Below the pieces are notes generated by a model. The model searched no databases. It was not told where the DNA came from and worked only from the letters and a program-made list of their open reading frames with translations. DNA of 64,000 nt, taken from contig NZ_RJVJ01000001.1 in assembly GCF_003751605.1 (NCBI RefSeq), positions 3,968,001-4,032,000 on the forward strand, in the 5' to 3' direction. Shown piece by piece: positions 22,259 to 31,907 of the stretch (within the stretch, counting starts at the first letter, position 1; every line of letters begins with the position of its first letter). This stretch comes from Kitasatospora cineracea. GTDB taxonomy: Bacteria; Actinomycetota; Actinomycetes; Streptomycetales; Streptomycetaceae. The position numbers and the translations under genes were made by a program.

Positions 22259-22645
22259 GTGGCACGCGTCAAGCGGGCAGTGAACGCCCACAAGAAGCGC
22301 CGGGTCATCCTCGAGCGGGCCTCCGGCTACCGCGGTCAGCGTTCGCGCCTGTACCGCAAGGCCAAGGAGCAGGTCACCCACTCGCTCGTCTACAACTTCA
22401 ACGACCGCAAGAAGCGCAAGGGCGACTTCCGCCAGCTCTGGATCCAGCGCATCAACGCCGCTGCCCGTGCCAACGGCATCACCTACAACCGCTTCGTCCA
22501 GGGCCTCAAGGCCGCGGGCGTCGAGATCGACCGCAAGATGCTGGCCGACCTCGCGGTGAACGACACCGTGGCGTTCCACGCCCTGGTCGAGGTCGCCCAG
22601 AAGGCGCTCCCGGCGGACGTCAACGCCCCCAAGGTCGCCGCCTGA
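22259..22645 (+). CDS. rplT: 50S ribosomal protein L20
   Basis: 128 aa with the conserved [14 protein letters not shown] start and an [13 protein letters not shown] motif in the globular domain. GTG at 22259 follows AAGGAGT. In other bacteria L20 represses its own operon by binding the leader RNA, so it is a candidate effector for the structured leader upstream of infC. Confidence 0.97.
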   Translation: MARVKRAVNAHKKRRVILERASGYRGQRSRLYRKAKEQVTHSLVYNFNDRKKRKGDFRQLWIQRINAAARANGITYNRFVQGLKAAGVEIDRKMLADLAVNDTVAFHALVEVAQKALPADVNAPKVAA

Positions 22646-22673
22646 TCCAGGCGCTCGCCCTGAAAGCGTTCCC

Positions 22674-22705
22674 CGGACCCGCAGGCCGCCCGGCCTGCGG
22701 GTCCG
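22674..22705. terminator. terminator of the infC-rpmI-rplT operon
   Basis: A 15-bp perfect stem, CGGACCCGCAGGCCG with its complement and a 2-nt loop, 28 nt after the rplT stop. There is no T-tract. Confidence 0.7.
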
Positions 22706-22730
22706 TCGCGTACCGCGCCCCCGCCCGCCC

Positions 22731-23618
22731 GTGACGAAGATCGTGAGCATGAGCACCGAGACCCCCCTGCTGACCTCCCTGCGCTCCCCGCGCGTCGTCG
22801 CCGCCCGCCGCCTCGCCAAGCGCAGCCAGCGCGGCAAGGAGCGGCGCTTCCTGGCCGAGGGCCCGCAGGCGGTGCGGGAAGCGGTGGCGTTCGGGCGGCT
22901 GCCGGACGGCGAGCACGCCGTGGTGGAGGTGTACGTGACGGCGGAGGCCGCCGGGCGGCACGCCGAGATCGTGGCCGGGGCGCGGGAGGCCGGGCTGCCG
23001 GTGCTGACCGCCACCGAGGAAGTGGTCGCGGACATCTGCGACACCGTCACCCCGCAGGGCATCGTCGCGCTGTGCCGGTTCATCGACACCCCGTTCGAGC
23101 AGGTGCTGGCGGCCCGGCCCCGGCTGGTCGCGGTGCTCGCGCACGTGCGCGACCCCGGGAACGCGGGCACCGTGCTGCGGACCGCGGACGCGGCCGGGGC
23201 GGACGCGGTGGTGCTGACCGACGCCTCGGTGGACCCGTACAACCCGAAGGCGGTGCGGGCGTCCGTCGGGAGCCTGTTCCACCTGCCGGTGGCGACCGGG
23301 GTGCCGGTCGAGGAGGCGGTGGCGCGGCTGCGGGCGGCCGGGGTGCGGGTGCTGGCGGCGGACGGCGCGGGGGAGCGCGACCTCGACCAGGAGCTGGACG
23401 AGGGCACCCTGGAGGGCCCGTGCGCCTGGGTGTTCGGCAACGAGGCGTGGGGCCTGCCGGAGGAGACCCGCGCGCTGGCGGACGAGGTGGTGCGGGTGCC
23501 CATCCACGGGCACGCGGAGAGCCTGAACCTCGCCACGGCGGCCGCCGTGTGCCTGTACGCCTCCGCGCGCGCCCAGCGCTCCCACAGCGGGTGTCGCGCC
23601 GAGGGCCCGGCGCGCTAG
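22731..23618 (+). CDS. TrmH/SpoU family RNA 2'-O-methyltransferase
   Basis: About 290 aa. A substrate-binding N-domain (about 20-100) precedes the SPOUT domain with the three knot motifs: VRDPGNAGTVLRTADAAG (motif 1), VFGNEAWGLPEE (motif 2) and VPIHGHAESLNLATAAAVCL (motif 3). It transfers a methyl group from S-adenosylmethionine to ribose in rRNA or tRNA; the exact target is not known. GTG at 22731 is used; GTG 22743 and ATG 22749 are in-frame alternatives, and none has a strong ribosome binding site. Confidence 0.9.
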   Translation: MTKIVSMSTETPLLTSLRSPRVVAARRLAKRSQRGKERRFLAEGPQAVREAVAFGRLPDGEHAVVEVYVTAEAAGRHAEIVAGAREAGLPVLTATEEVVADICDTVTPQGIVALCRFIDTPFEQVLAARPRLVAVLAHVRDPGNAGTVLRTADAAGADAVVLTDASVDPYNPKAVRASVGSLFHLPVATGVPVEEAVARLRAAGVRVLAADGAGERDLDQELDEGTLEGPCAWVFGNEAWGLPEETRALADEVVRVPIHGHAESLNLATAAAVCLYASARAQRSHSGCRAEGPAR

Positions 23619-23662
23619 GGTCGGTTCCTGGGCCTGCGAGGGGGCGGGCGGGGAGGACACCC

Positions 23663-24751
23663 ATGGGCGGCGTCAACTGGGCACCGGTCGAACCTGACGA
23701 CCTGCCGGACGGGCTGGTGGTCGCGGACGGGCAGGGCCGGGTGGTGGTCTTCAACCGGGCCGCGGAACGGATCACCGGCCGCTCGGCGCGCGGTGCGATC
23801 GGCGTGCCGCTGGAGCGGGCGCTGCCGCTGGAGGACCTGGACGGCCGCCGCTGGTGGCGGCTCACCGACCCGTACGGCGGGCTCGCGGTGCGCACCGGGC
23901 AGCCCGAGCGGAACCTGCTGCTGGACGGGCGCGAGGTGCTGGTGTGCGCCAGGTACGTGCGCGACGCGCCGCGCGGTCCGGTGCGGCAGGTGGTGGTGAC
24001 GCTGCGCGGCACCGAGGCGCGGCGGCGTACCGAGCGCTCGCACGCCGAGCTGATCGCCACCGTCGCGCACGAGCTGCGCTCCCCGCTGACCAGCGTCAAG
24101 GGCTTCACGGCGACGCTGCTGGCCAAGTGGGAGCGGTTCAACGACGGCCAGAAGCGGGTGATGCTGGAGACCGTCGACGCGGACGCCGACCGGGTGGTGC
24201 GGCTGATCGCCGAACTGCTGGACATCTCCCGGATCGACGCCGGCCGGCTGGAGATCCGCAAGCAGCGGATCGACCTGGCCGCGGCCGTGCACCGGCACGT
24301 GGCCGGGAAGGTGGCCGCCGGGATCCCCGCCGAGCGCTTCGACATCCGGGTGGCCGGGCCGCCCGCCGAGCAGTGGGGCGACCCGGACAAGCTCGACCAG
24401 GTGCTGGCCAACCTGCTGGAGAACGCGGTGCGGCACGGCGAGGGCACCGTGACCATCGAGGTCGGGCCGGCGCGGGAGCTGGTGGAGACGCCCGGGACGC
24501 CGCCGCGGGCGGTGGAGGGCACCGCGGTGACCGTCAGCGACCAGGGCGCGGGCATCCCGGAGGAGGCGATGCCGCGGGTGTTCACCCGGTTCTGGCGCGG
24601 CTCCAGGCGCGGCGGCACCGGCCTGGGCCTGTACATCGTGAAGGGCATCGTGGAGGCGCACGGCGGGGTGGTCCGGATCAGCCGGGCCGACGGCGGCGGC
24701 GCCCGGTTCCGGTTCGTGCTGCCCGCGGGCGTCCCCGACTTCATGCTCTGA
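23663..24751 (+). CDS. PAS-domain sensor histidine kinase
   Basis: 362 aa, without membrane segments, so a cytoplasmic sensor. A PAS domain lies at about 12-115. HisKA follows with phospho-acceptor H136 in ATVAHELRSPLTSVKG. The HATPase domain has the N box (ANLLENAVRHG), G1 (DQGAGIP) and G2 (GGTGLGLYIVKGI). ATG at 23663 follows GGGAGGA. No response regulator is adjacent, so it is an orphan kinase in this window. Confidence 0.88.
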   Translation: MGGVNWAPVEPDDLPDGLVVADGQGRVVVFNRAAERITGRSARGAIGVPLERALPLEDLDGRRWWRLTDPYGGLAVRTGQPERNLLLDGREVLVCARYVRDAPRGPVRQVVVTLRGTEARRRTERSHAELIATVAHELRSPLTSVKGFTATLLAKWERFNDGQKRVMLETVDADADRVVRLIAELLDISRIDAGRLEIRKQRIDLAAAVHRHVAGKVAAGIPAERFDIRVAGPPAEQWGDPDKLDQVLANLLENAVRHGEGTVTIEVGPARELVETPGTPPRAVEGTAVTVSDQGAGIPEEAMPRVFTRFWRGSRRGGTGLGLYIVKGIVEAHGGVVRISRADGGGARFRFVLPAGVPDFML

Positions 24752-24798
24752 GCCGCCCGGCGCCGCGGTCCGTCGCGGTGGGGGGTCGCGGCCTGCGA

Positions 24799-24804
24799 CT
24801 ACAC
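24799..24804 (+). promoter_or_regulatory. candidate -10 element for pheST
   Basis: TACACT predicts a start near 24811 and a leader of about 68 nt. No leader peptide rich in phenylalanine codons and no T-box element is seen. Confidence 0.45.
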
Positions 24805-24878
24805 TCGACCCTTGGCGTTCTTGGACGCCCGGCGACGCAGCAGACCTGATCACGAGCAGGAGCACGGGAAAGATAGAG

Positions 24879-26000
24879 ATGTCGGCACCCAATAAGTCGT
24901 ACGACCCGGTCGAGGTCGAGGCCCTCAAGCCCGAAGTGGTGGAGCAGGCCCGGGACGAGGCGATCGCCGCCTTCGCCGCCGCCGCCGACCTCGACGAGCT
25001 CAAGCAGGCGAAGGTCGCGCACACCGGCGACCGCTCCCCGCTGTCGCTCGCCAACCGAGAGATCGGCGCCCTGCCCCCGCAGGCCAAGGCCGCCGCGGGC
25101 AAGCTGATCGGCCAGGCCCGCGGCGCCGTCAACCAGGCCCTGGCCAAGCGCCAGGTCGAGCTGGAGGCGGAGCGCGACGCCCGGGTGCTGGTCGAGGAGG
25201 CGGTGGACGTCACCCTGCCGTACGGCCGCGTGCCGCGCGGCGCCCGGCACCCGCTGACCACGCTCGCCGAGCGGATCGAGGACACCTTCGTCGCCATGGG
25301 CTACCAGGTGGCGTCCGGCCCCGAGGTCGAGGCGGAGTGGCTGAACTTCGACGCCCTCAACCTGCACGCCGACCACCCGGCCCGCTCGATGCAGGACACC
25401 TTCTTCGTCGAGGCGCCCGACGGCACCGCCGACTCCGGCATGGTGCTGCGCACCCAGACCTCGCCGGTGCAGATCCGCGCGATGCTGGCCGGCGAGCCGC
25501 CGCTGTACGCGGTCAGCCCCGGCCGGGTGTACCGCACCGACGAGCTGGACGCCACGCACACCCCGGTGTTCCGCCAGGTCGAGGCGATCGCGGTGGACGA
25601 GGGCCTGACCTTCGGCCACCTCAAGGGCACCATCGAGGTGCTGGTGGAGAAGCTGATCGGCGGCGGCCTCGAACTGCGCTGGCGCCCCTCGTACTTCCCG
25701 TTCACCGAGCCCAGCGCCGAGATCGACCTGCAGTGCTTCGTGTGCCGCGGCGCCTCGGTGGGCAACCCCGACCGCCCGTGCCGGACCTGCTCCTCGGAGG
25801 GCTGGATCGAGCTGGGCGGCTGCGGCGTGGTCAACCCGCGGGTGCTGGTCGCCGCGGGCATCGACCCGAACCGCTACAGCGGATTCGCGTTCGGCCTGGG
25901 CCTGGAGCGGATCCTGATGAACCGTCACAACGTCGCCGACATGCGCGACATGGTCGAGGGTGACGTCCGCTTCACCCTCCCGTTCGGGATGGAGATCTGA
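24879..26000 (+). CDS. pheS: phenylalanyl-tRNA synthetase alpha subunit
   Basis: 373 aa, normal length. An N-terminal coiled coil (about 10-90) precedes the class II catalytic core with motif 2 in the [19 protein letters not shown] region and motif 3 [15 protein letters not shown]. It charges tRNA-Phe as an alpha2-beta2 complex with PheT. ATG at 24879. The stop overlaps the pheT ATG by one base, so the subunits are translationally coupled. Confidence 0.97.
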   Translation: MSAPNKSYDPVEVEALKPEVVEQARDEAIAAFAAAADLDELKQAKVAHTGDRSPLSLANREIGALPPQAKAAAGKLIGQARGAVNQALAKRQVELEAERDARVLVEEAVDVTLPYGRVPRGARHPLTTLAERIEDTFVAMGYQVASGPEVEAEWLNFDALNLHADHPARSMQDTFFVEAPDGTADSGMVLRTQTSPVQIRAMLAGEPPLYAVSPGRVYRTDELDATHTPVFRQVEAIAVDEGLTFGHLKGTIEVLVEKLIGGGLELRWRPSYFPFTEPSAEIDLQCFVCRGASVGNPDRPCRTCSSEGWIELGGCGVVNPRVLVAAGIDPNRYSGFAFGLGLERILMNRHNVADMRDMVEGDVRFTLPFGMEI

Positions 26001-28510
26001 TGCGCGTCCCGCTTTCCTGGCTGCGCGAGTACGTCGACCTGCCGGCGGGCGAGACCGGCCGCGACGTCGCGGCCCGGCTGGTCCGCGCGGGGCTCGAGGT
26101 GGAGACCGTCGAGCAGCTCGGGGCCGACATCAAGGGCCCGCTGGTGGTCGGCGAGGTGCTCTCCATCGACGAGCTGACCGGCTTCAAGAAGCCGATCCGG
26201 CACTGCTTCGTCAACGTCGGCGCCGCCAACGGCACCGGCGAGCCGCAGGAGATCGTCTGCGGCGCCACCAACTTCCAGGTCGGCGACAAGGTCGTGGTGA
26301 TCCTGCCCGGCGGCGTGCTGCCCGGGCCGTTCCCGATCTCCGCCCGGCAGACCTACGGCCACACCTCGGCCGGCATGATCTGCTCCGCCCGCGAGCTCGG
26401 CATGGGCGACGACCACAACGGCATCATCGTGCTGCCGCCCGAGTTCGAGGCCGGCACCGACGCCCTCGAACTGCTGCAGCTGGTCGACGAGGTGCTCGAC
26501 ATCGCGGTCACCCCGGACCGCGGCTACTGCCTGTCGATGCGCGGCGTGGCCCGCGAGGCCGCCGCCGCGTACGGCCTGCCGCTGGCCGACCCGGCGCTGC
26601 TGGACGTGCCGCCGGCCAACGCGTACGGCTACCTGGTGAAGGTCGCCGACCCGGTGGGCTGCGACCGCTTCGTGGCGCGCACCGTCACCGGCGTCGACCC
26701 GGGCGCGAAGTCGCCGATCTGGCTGCAGCGCCGCCTGCAGAAGGCCGGGATCCGCCCGATCTCGCTGGCCGTCGACATCACCAACTACGTGATGCTGGAG
26801 GTCGGCCAGCCGCTGCACGCCTACGACCGCAGCCGGGTGGACGGGCCGATCCAGGTCCGCCGGGCGGCCGAGGGCGAGACGCTGACCACGCTGGACGGCG
26901 TGAAGCGCAAGCTGTCCGCCGAGGACCTGCTGATCTGCGACAACTCCGGTCCGATCGGCCTGGCCGGCGTGATGGGCGGCGCCACCACCGAGATCCTCGA
27001 CCCGGTCGTCGACGCCGAGACCGGCGCCGTCACCGGCACCACCGAGATCATCATCGAGGCCGCGCACTTCGAGCCGGTCGCCATCGCCCGCGCCGCCAAG
27101 CGCCACAAGCTGCCCTCCGAGGCGTCCAAGCGCTTCGAGCGCGGCGTCGACCCGGAGGCCGCCCGGGCCGCCGCGCAGCGCGCCGTCGACCTGCTGGTGC
27201 TGATCGCCGACGGCACCGCCGAGGCCGGGGTCACCGACATCGCGGCCCCGCACCCGGTGCGCACCATCCCGATCGACGCGGACCTGCCCGACCGGGTCGC
27301 CGGCGCCGAGTACGGCCGCGAGACCGTCACCCGCCGCCTGCAGGAGGTCGGCTGCTCGGTCGTCGGGGCGGACGTCCTGGAGGTCACCCCGCCGTCCTGG
27401 CGGCCCGACCTGACCGACCCGTACGACCTCGCCGAGGAGGTCATCCGGCTGGAGGGCTACGACAACGTCCCGGCCCGGATGCCGGTCACCCCGCCCGGGC
27501 GCGGCCTGTCCGAGGCGCAGCGCTTCCACCGGCGGGTCGGCGTGGCGCTGGCCGGCGCGGGCTACGTGGAGATCAACGCGTACCCGTTCGTCGGCGACGC
27601 CTCCTTCGACGGCCTCGGGCTGGACGCGGACGACGCGCGCCGCCGCACCGTCAAGCTGGTCAACCCGCTGAACGACGCCGAGCCGGCGCTGCGCACCACG
27701 CTGCTGCCGGGCCTGCTGGGCGCGCTGCGGCGCAACGTGGGGCGCGGCAACACCGACCTGGCGATCTTCGAGACCGGCACGGTGTTCCTGCCCAAGGCCG
27801 AGCCGAAGGTCGCGCCGCGGCTGCCGGTGGACCGCCGCCCGAGCGAGGAGCAGCTCGCCGAGCTGGACGCCGCCCTGCCCGACCAGCCGCGCCGGGTCGC
27901 CGTCGCGCTGACCGGTGAGCGGCTGCCGTCCGGCTGGTGGGGCAAGGGCGCGCCGTCCGGCTGGGCGGACGCGGTCGAGGCGGCCCGGGTGGTCGCCGCC
28001 GCCGCGGGCGTCGAACTGACCGTCCGCCAGGCGCAGTACGCGCCGTGGCACCCGGGGCGCTGCGCCGAGCTGCTGGTCGGCGAGGAGGTCGTCGGCCACG
28101 CCGGCGAGCTGCATCCGCGGGTCGTCAAGGCGCTGCACCTGCCGGAGCGCACCAGCGCGATGGAGCTCGACCTGGACCTGCTGTTCGAGGACGGCCGCCG
28201 GGTCTCCGGCCCGCCGGTCTCCGCCTACCCGGTGGCGACCCAGGACGTGGCGCTGATCGTGGACGCGGCCGTGCACGCCGCGGACGTGGAGGCGGCGCTG
28301 CGCGAGGGCGCGGGCGAACTGCTGGAGTCGCTGCGGCTGTTCGACGTGTTCACCGGCGAGCAGGCGGGTGCGGGCAAGAAGTCGCTGGCGTACACGCTGC
28401 GCTTCCGCGCCACCGACCGGACGCTGACGGCCGACGAGGCGTCGGCGGCCCGGGCGTCGGCGGTCGCGGTGGCCGGTGAGCGCACCGGCGCGGTGCTGCG
28501 CGGGGCCTGA
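26000..28510 (+). CDS. pheT: phenylalanyl-tRNA synthetase beta subunit
   Basis: 836 aa, full length. It begins [15 protein letters not shown], has the tRNA-binding EMAP-like domain at about 40-150, the B3/B4 editing region with the conserved [11 protein letters not shown] stretch, and a C-terminal anticodon-binding domain (about 740-836, starting near [15 protein letters not shown]). It starts on the last base of the pheS stop codon. Confidence 0.97.
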   Translation: MRVPLSWLREYVDLPAGETGRDVAARLVRAGLEVETVEQLGADIKGPLVVGEVLSIDELTGFKKPIRHCFVNVGAANGTGEPQEIVCGATNFQVGDKVVVILPGGVLPGPFPISARQTYGHTSAGMICSARELGMGDDHNGIIVLPPEFEAGTDALELLQLVDEVLDIAVTPDRGYCLSMRGVAREAAAAYGLPLADPALLDVPPANAYGYLVKVADPVGCDRFVARTVTGVDPGAKSPIWLQRRLQKAGIRPISLAVDITNYVMLEVGQPLHAYDRSRVDGPIQVRRAAEGETLTTLDGVKRKLSAEDLLICDNSGPIGLAGVMGGATTEILDPVVDAETGAVTGTTEIIIEAAHFEPVAIARAAKRHKLPSEASKRFERGVDPEAARAAAQRAVDLLVLIADGTAEAGVTDIAAPHPVRTIPIDADLPDRVAGAEYGRETVTRRLQEVGCSVVGADVLEVTPPSWRPDLTDPYDLAEEVIRLEGYDNVPARMPVTPPGRGLSEAQRFHRRVGVALAGAGYVEINAYPFVGDASFDGLGLDADDARRRTVKLVNPLNDAEPALRTTLLPGLLGALRRNVGRGNTDLAIFETGTVFLPKAEPKVAPRLPVDRRPSEEQLAELDAALPDQPRRVAVALTGERLPSGWWGKGAPSGWADAVEAARVVAAAAGVELTVRQAQYAPWHPGRCAELLVGEEVVGHAGELHPRVVKALHLPERTSAMELDLDLLFEDGRRVSGPPVSAYPVATQDVALIVDAAVHAADVEAALREGAGELLESLRLFDVFTGEQAGAGKKSLAYTLRFRATDRTLTADEASAARASAVAVAGERTGAVLRGA

Positions 28511-28519
28511 CGGCCTGCC

Positions 28520-28561
28520 GGAGCCCCGTCGCGCCCCCGGGTGGGGGAGCGGCGGGGCTCC
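28520..28561 (+). terminator. terminator of pheST
   Basis: GGAGCCCCGTCGC pairs with GCGGCGGGGCTCC (one internal G-T pair) around a 16-nt loop, 10 nt after the pheT stop. Confidence 0.7.
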
Positions 28562-28604
28562 GTCGTTCCCGGGGAAACCCGGGCGGGGGCGGGGCGTCGA
28601 GTGG

Positions 28605-28663
28605 TAGATTTTCCCCCGTAGGCCTTCGAACGCGCCCCCGCGGCAGCGTCGGAGGCTTTTTTC
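28605..28663 (+). promoter_or_regulatory. promoter and terminator-like leader hairpin enclosing the ribosome binding site of the MFS gene
   Basis: TGG-TAGATT (28605-28610) is an extended -10 with a predicted start near 28617. The short leader forms a hairpin: GCCTTCGAACGC (28622-28633) pairs with GCGTCGGAGGC (28646-28656), with one bulged A and one G-T pair. Six T follow directly, and the ATG is one base later. The ribosome binding site GGAGG (28651-28655) is inside the 3' arm. The hairpin could therefore stop transcription or block translation. Confidence 0.6.
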
Positions 28664-29881
28664 ATGACTGGTCATGGGTATCTGGCGCTGCTGCGGCAGC
28701 GGGAGTTCGCGGGGCTGTACACAGGTTTCACGCTGCTGGCGGGGGCCGGGACGCTGTCCGGGTTCGCGCTGGGCACGCTGGTGCGGGCGCGCACCGGGGC
28801 GCCGTTCCTGACGGCGGTGAGCATGTACGGGTCGTCGTTCACGGCGGTGCTGGGCGCGTTGACGCTGATGTCGCTCGCGGACGGGGCGCGGCCGCGCCGG
28901 ACGCTGGTGGCGCTGCACCTGCTGGCGCTGGCGGCGACGCTGGCGCAGGCGGTGCCGGGGCTGCCGCTGGCGGCGCGGTTCGCGCTGCTGCTGGGGGTGG
29001 GGCTCTTCCAGTCGCTGGGGACGGGGACGCGGATGGGCCTGCTGGCGGAGATCGTGCCGCCGGACGGGTACGCGCCCGCCAGGTCGCTGATGAACGTCAC
29101 GGCGGGCGGGGCGTCGGTGCTCGGGTTCGCGCTGGGCGGGGCGCTGCTGACAGTGCTGACGCCGTACCAACTGCTGGGCGCGGCAGCCGGGTTGACGGCA
29201 CTGGCGGCGCTGGTGGTGGCGGCGACGGTGCGGGAGCGGTCGGTGCGGCCGCCGCGCCGGCCCGGGCTGCGGGAGACCTGGCGGGGCAACGTCGAGCTGC
29301 TGGGCCGGCCGGGGCGGCGGGCGCTGCTGCTGAACCTGTGGGTGCCCAACGGGCTGGTGGTGGGCTGCGAGGCGCTGTTCCTGCTGTACGCGCCGGCGGC
29401 GGCCGGGACGCTGCTGGCGGCGAGTTCGGCCGGGATGCTGGTGGGTGACCTGGTGGTGGGCCGGCTGCTGGACGCGGCCCGGCGGGCCCGGCTGGCGTAC
29501 GGGCTGCGGCTGCTGCTGGCGGGGCCGTTCCTGCTGCTGGCGGCCCGGCCGCCGGTGTGGGCGGCGGCGCTGGCGGTGGGGGTGGCGGGCGTCGGGTTCG
29601 CGGCGACGCTGCCGTTGCAGGAGCGGCTGCTGGCGTTGACGCCGCAGGCCGTGCGGGGGCAGGTGCAGGGCGTGGAGTCGGCGGGGCGGATCGCTTGGCA
29701 GGGCGTGGGCGCGGCGCTGGCGGGCACCCTGGCACAGCTGGTGGAGGTGCGCTGGGCGATCGGGGCGCTGGCGGCGGTGTCGCTGCTGGTGACGGTGGTC
29801 TCGCGGCCGGCGGTGGTGCGGGAGGCGGCGGTGGCGGTGCGGCCCGGAGTGCCGGGGACGGTGGCGGCGGGCGGGATGTGA
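28664..29881 (+). CDS. MFS transporter (12-TM, enterobactin-exporter-like group)
   Basis: 405 aa with about 12 hydrophobic helices, Ala/Leu/Val rich throughout. The central loop (RERSVRPPRRPGLRETWRGN) divides two six-helix halves. The motif A region is weak (SLADGARPRRTLVALH). ATG at 28664 uses the GGAGG that is locked in the leader hairpin. Downstream the DNA is repetitive rather than coding. The substrate is unknown; a small-molecule exporter is the default reading. Confidence 0.8.
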   Translation: MTGHGYLALLRQREFAGLYTGFTLLAGAGTLSGFALGTLVRARTGAPFLTAVSMYGSSFTAVLGALTLMSLADGARPRRTLVALHLLALAATLAQAVPGLPLAARFALLLGVGLFQSLGTGTRMGLLAEIVPPDGYAPARSLMNVTAGGASVLGFALGGALLTVLTPYQLLGAAAGLTALAALVVAATVRERSVRPPRRPGLRETWRGNVELLGRPGRRALLLNLWVPNGLVVGCEALFLLYAPAAAGTLLAASSAGMLVGDLVVGRLLDAARRARLAYGLRLLLAGPFLLLAARPPVWAAALAVGVAGVGFAATLPLQERLLALTPQAVRGQVQGVESAGRIAWQGVGAALAGTLAQLVEVRWAIGALAAVSLLVTVVSRPAVVREAAVAVRPGVPGTVAAGGM

Positions 29882-29972
29882 CGTGGCGTCGGGGGCGGCG
29901 GTGGCGCGCGGGGTGTGACGTGGCGTCGGGGGCGGTGGCCGCGGGCGGGGTGTGGCGCGGCGTCAGGCGGAG
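29875..29972. repeat. short G-rich direct repeats at the 3' end of the MFS gene
   Basis: GTGACGTGGCGTCGGGGGCG occurs at about 29878 and 29917, and a diverged third copy (GTGGCGCGGCGTCAGGCGG) at about 29953. The units are 36-39 bp apart and the first overlaps the stop codon. The rest of the 444-bp gap up to the chitosanase gene is GC-rich, with no credible gene. Confidence 0.6.
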
Positions 29973-30223
29973 GAGTGGGTGAACGTCTTGTGGGCGGCGG
30001 CGGTGCGGTGGGTGAACGGCCGGGCGGCGGGCCGGTTCTCGGCGCCGGCCCCGCAGGTCTCCGGCCGGTCCGGCGCCGGTCGTCCGCGGGCCCGGTGGCC
30101 AGCGGTTTCCCGGGCGGGCCGGGGTGCGGGCGGTTCGGCGCGGACGGGGCGGGGGAGGGCAGGGGGGTGACGGGGCGTCGGGCCGTTCGGGCGGATCTCT
30201 TGGCCCGGATGCGGTCGGACGTC

Positions 30224-30252
30224 TTGCGGGAGCGTGATGCGGACGCTTCAAT
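30224..30252 (+). promoter_or_regulatory. promoter of the chitosanase gene
   Basis: TTGCGG at 30224-30229, 17-nt spacer, TTCAAT at 30247-30252. The predicted start near 30259 falls inside the adjoining palindromic operator. Confidence 0.55.
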
Positions 30253-30256
30253 CCTT

Positions 30257-30275
30257 GTTAGGAAACTTTCCTAAC
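30257..30275. promoter_or_regulatory. CsnR-box-like operator of the chitosanase gene
   Basis: GTTAGGAAACTTTCCTAAC is a perfect 19-bp palindrome placed over the predicted transcription start. AT-rich palindromes of this form upstream of actinobacterial chitosanase genes are bound by the ROK-family repressor CsnR, relieved by chitosan oligosaccharides (from memory of S. lividans work). No csnR gene is in the window. Confidence 0.75.
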
Positions 30276-30325
30276 CCTCATCTGTGGGCACCCCCTTGCC
30301 CGCAGCCGGCAGACGGAGCGTCAGA

Positions 30326-31186
30326 ATGCACCCCAGCAAGCACCGCACCGCCCGCACCGCCCGGGCCGCCCTCGCCCTCCTGGTCGGCGCCCTCCCGCTG
30401 ACCCTGGCCGCGGCCGGGACCGGCCACGCCGCCACCCCGGCGGCGGCCGGCGCGAGCACCGTGGCGGTGGCCGCGGTCGGGCTGGACGACCCGGCGAAGA
30501 AGGAGATCGCCATGGAGCTGGTCTCCTCGGCCGAGAACTCCTCGCTCGACTGGAAGGCCCAGTACAAGTACATCGAGGACATCGGCGACGGCCGCGGCTA
30601 CACCGCGGGCATCATCGGCTTCTGCTCCGGCACCGGCGACATGCTCGAACTGGTGCAGCACTACACCGACCTCAAGTCCGGCAACGTGCTGGCCAAGTAC
30701 CTGCCCGCGCTGAAGAAGGTCAACGGCAGCGACTCGCACTCCGGCCTCGGCAGCGCCTTCGTCAACGACTGGAGGACCGCCGCCAAGGACACCGTCTTCC
30801 AGCAGGCCCAGAACGACGAGCGCGACCGGGTGTACTTCAACCCCTCGGTCAAGCAGGCCAAGGCGGACGGGCTGCGCGCGCTCGGCCAGTTCGTCTACTA
30901 CGACGCGATCGTGATGCACGGCCCGGGCACCAGCTCCGACAGCTTCGGCGGGATCCGCGCCGCCGCCATGAAGAAGGCCAAGACCCCGGCCCAGGGCGGC
31001 GACGAGGCCACCTACCTGAACGCCTTCCTGGACGCCCGCAAGGTGATCATGAAGCAGGAGGAGGCGCACGCCGACACCAGCCGGGTCGACACCGAGCAGC
31101 GGGTCTTCCTGAACGCCAAGAACTTCGACCTCAACCCGCCGCTCAAGTGGAAGGTCTACGGCGACCCGTACCAGATCAACGCCTGA
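30326..31186 (+). CDS. secreted GH46 chitosanase
   Basis: 286 aa. A signal peptide of about 35 residues with a basic N-region, hydrophobic core (ALALLVGALPLTLAAA) and GHA-AT cleavage site is followed by a GH46 domain. The catalytic pair is E70 (SSAEN) and D88 (IEDIGDGRG), 18 residues apart as in the Streptomyces N174 enzyme (E22/D40). It hydrolyses beta-1,4 links in chitosan outside the cell. ATG at 30326 is preceded by CGGAG. A 15-bp terminator follows, so the gene is monocistronic. Confidence 0.95.
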   Translation: MHPSKHRTARTARAALALLVGALPLTLAAAGTGHAATPAAAGASTVAVAAVGLDDPAKKEIAMELVSSAENSSLDWKAQYKYIEDIGDGRGYTAGIIGFCSGTGDMLELVQHYTDLKSGNVLAKYLPALKKVNGSDSHSGLGSAFVNDWRTAAKDTVFQQAQNDERDRVYFNPSVKQAKADGLRALGQFVYYDAIVMHGPGTSSDSFGGIRAAAMKKAKTPAQGGDEATYLNAFLDARKVIMKQEEAHADTSRVDTEQRVFLNAKNFDLNPPLKWKVYGDPYQINA

Positions 31187-31250
31187 CCGCCCCGCTCCGC
31201 TCCGTCCGCACGGCCCTGCACCGCACCGTCCCGCACCGCCCTGCACCGCC

Positions 31251-31284
31251 CGAACGGCCCGGCGCCCGCGCGCCGGGCCGTTCG
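31251..31284. terminator. terminator of the chitosanase gene
   Basis: CGAACGGCCCGGCGC and its exact complement with a 4-nt loop, 64 nt after the stop. It is preceded by several CCCTGCACCG-like direct repeats. Confidence 0.75.
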
Positions 31285-31430
31285 GCGCGCTCCGGCCGCC
31301 CGTTCGATTCGCTGACGCACCGTCAACACGCTTGCTCCGCACGGTGGTTACAGATCGGACACATTCCGGGCGGGCGGCCCCGGCGGCTCGTAGCGTCGGC
31401 CCCGAACCGTGTCCGTCCGGAGGGGAGACC

Positions 31431-31850
31431 ATGCGCACCCGAGCGATCGCCACCGCCGCCTGCCTGGCCGCCGCAGCCTCGGCCCTGGCCCTGGCGCTGG
31501 TTCTGGCCCTGGCGGGCTGCGGGCGGAGCGGCGAGGCCGGGGCGCAGCGCGCGGAGGACGCCGCGCGGGCCGCGCTCGGCGACGTCGAGGTCACCGCCTG
31601 CCGGGTGGACGACGAGCTGCAGTGGCCCGCCGCCACCGTCCGGATCACCAACCACGCCGCCACCACCAGCAGTTACGTGGTGCAGATCGCCTTCGAGGAC
31701 GGCTCCGGCCGGCAGGTCACCGAGGGCGTCGCCGCCGCCGGCTCGCTCCCGCCCGGCCAGGACACCCTCGAACAGGCCCAGGGCACCGCCGACCCGCACG
31801 GCCCGGTCAGCTGCCGGATCGCCGACGTGGTCCGCTACGCCGGTCCGTGA
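31431..31850 (+). CDS. small lipoprotein, unknown function
   Basis: 139 aa. A long Ala/Leu signal sequence ends in a lipobox LAGC at about residues 27-30, so the mature protein should be lipid-anchored outside the membrane. The mature part (about 110 residues) has alternating hydrophobic segments (ATVRITNHA, YVVQIAFEDG, PPGQDTLEQAQG), suggesting a beta-sandwich of the FxLYD type, and a possible disulfide between two cysteines. ATG at 31431 is preceded by GGAGGGGAGA. Function is not recognised. Confidence 0.75.
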   Translation: MRTRAIATAACLAAAASALALALVLALAGCGRSGEAGAQRAEDAARAALGDVEVTACRVDDELQWPAATVRITNHAATTSSYVVQIAFEDGSGRQVTEGVAAAGSLPPGQDTLEQAQGTADPHGPVSCRIADVVRYAGP

Positions 31851-31862
31851 CGGCGCCCGGCA

Positions 31863-31897
31863 CCGGGCCGCGCCCCCACGAAGTGGGAACGGCCCGG
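31863..31897. terminator. bidirectional terminator between the lipoprotein and hydroxyacyl-CoA dehydrogenase genes
   Basis: CCGGGCCG and CGGCCCGG flank an inner CCCAC-GAA-GTGGG stem. It lies between two convergent stop codons. Confidence 0.7.
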
Positions 31898-31907
31898 CGG
31901 CGCGGCG

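Noticed and set aside
24751..24878. T-box or phenylalanine leader peptide upstream of pheS
   Set aside because: No T-box consensus, no terminator in the leader, and no run of phenylalanine codons in a short open frame.
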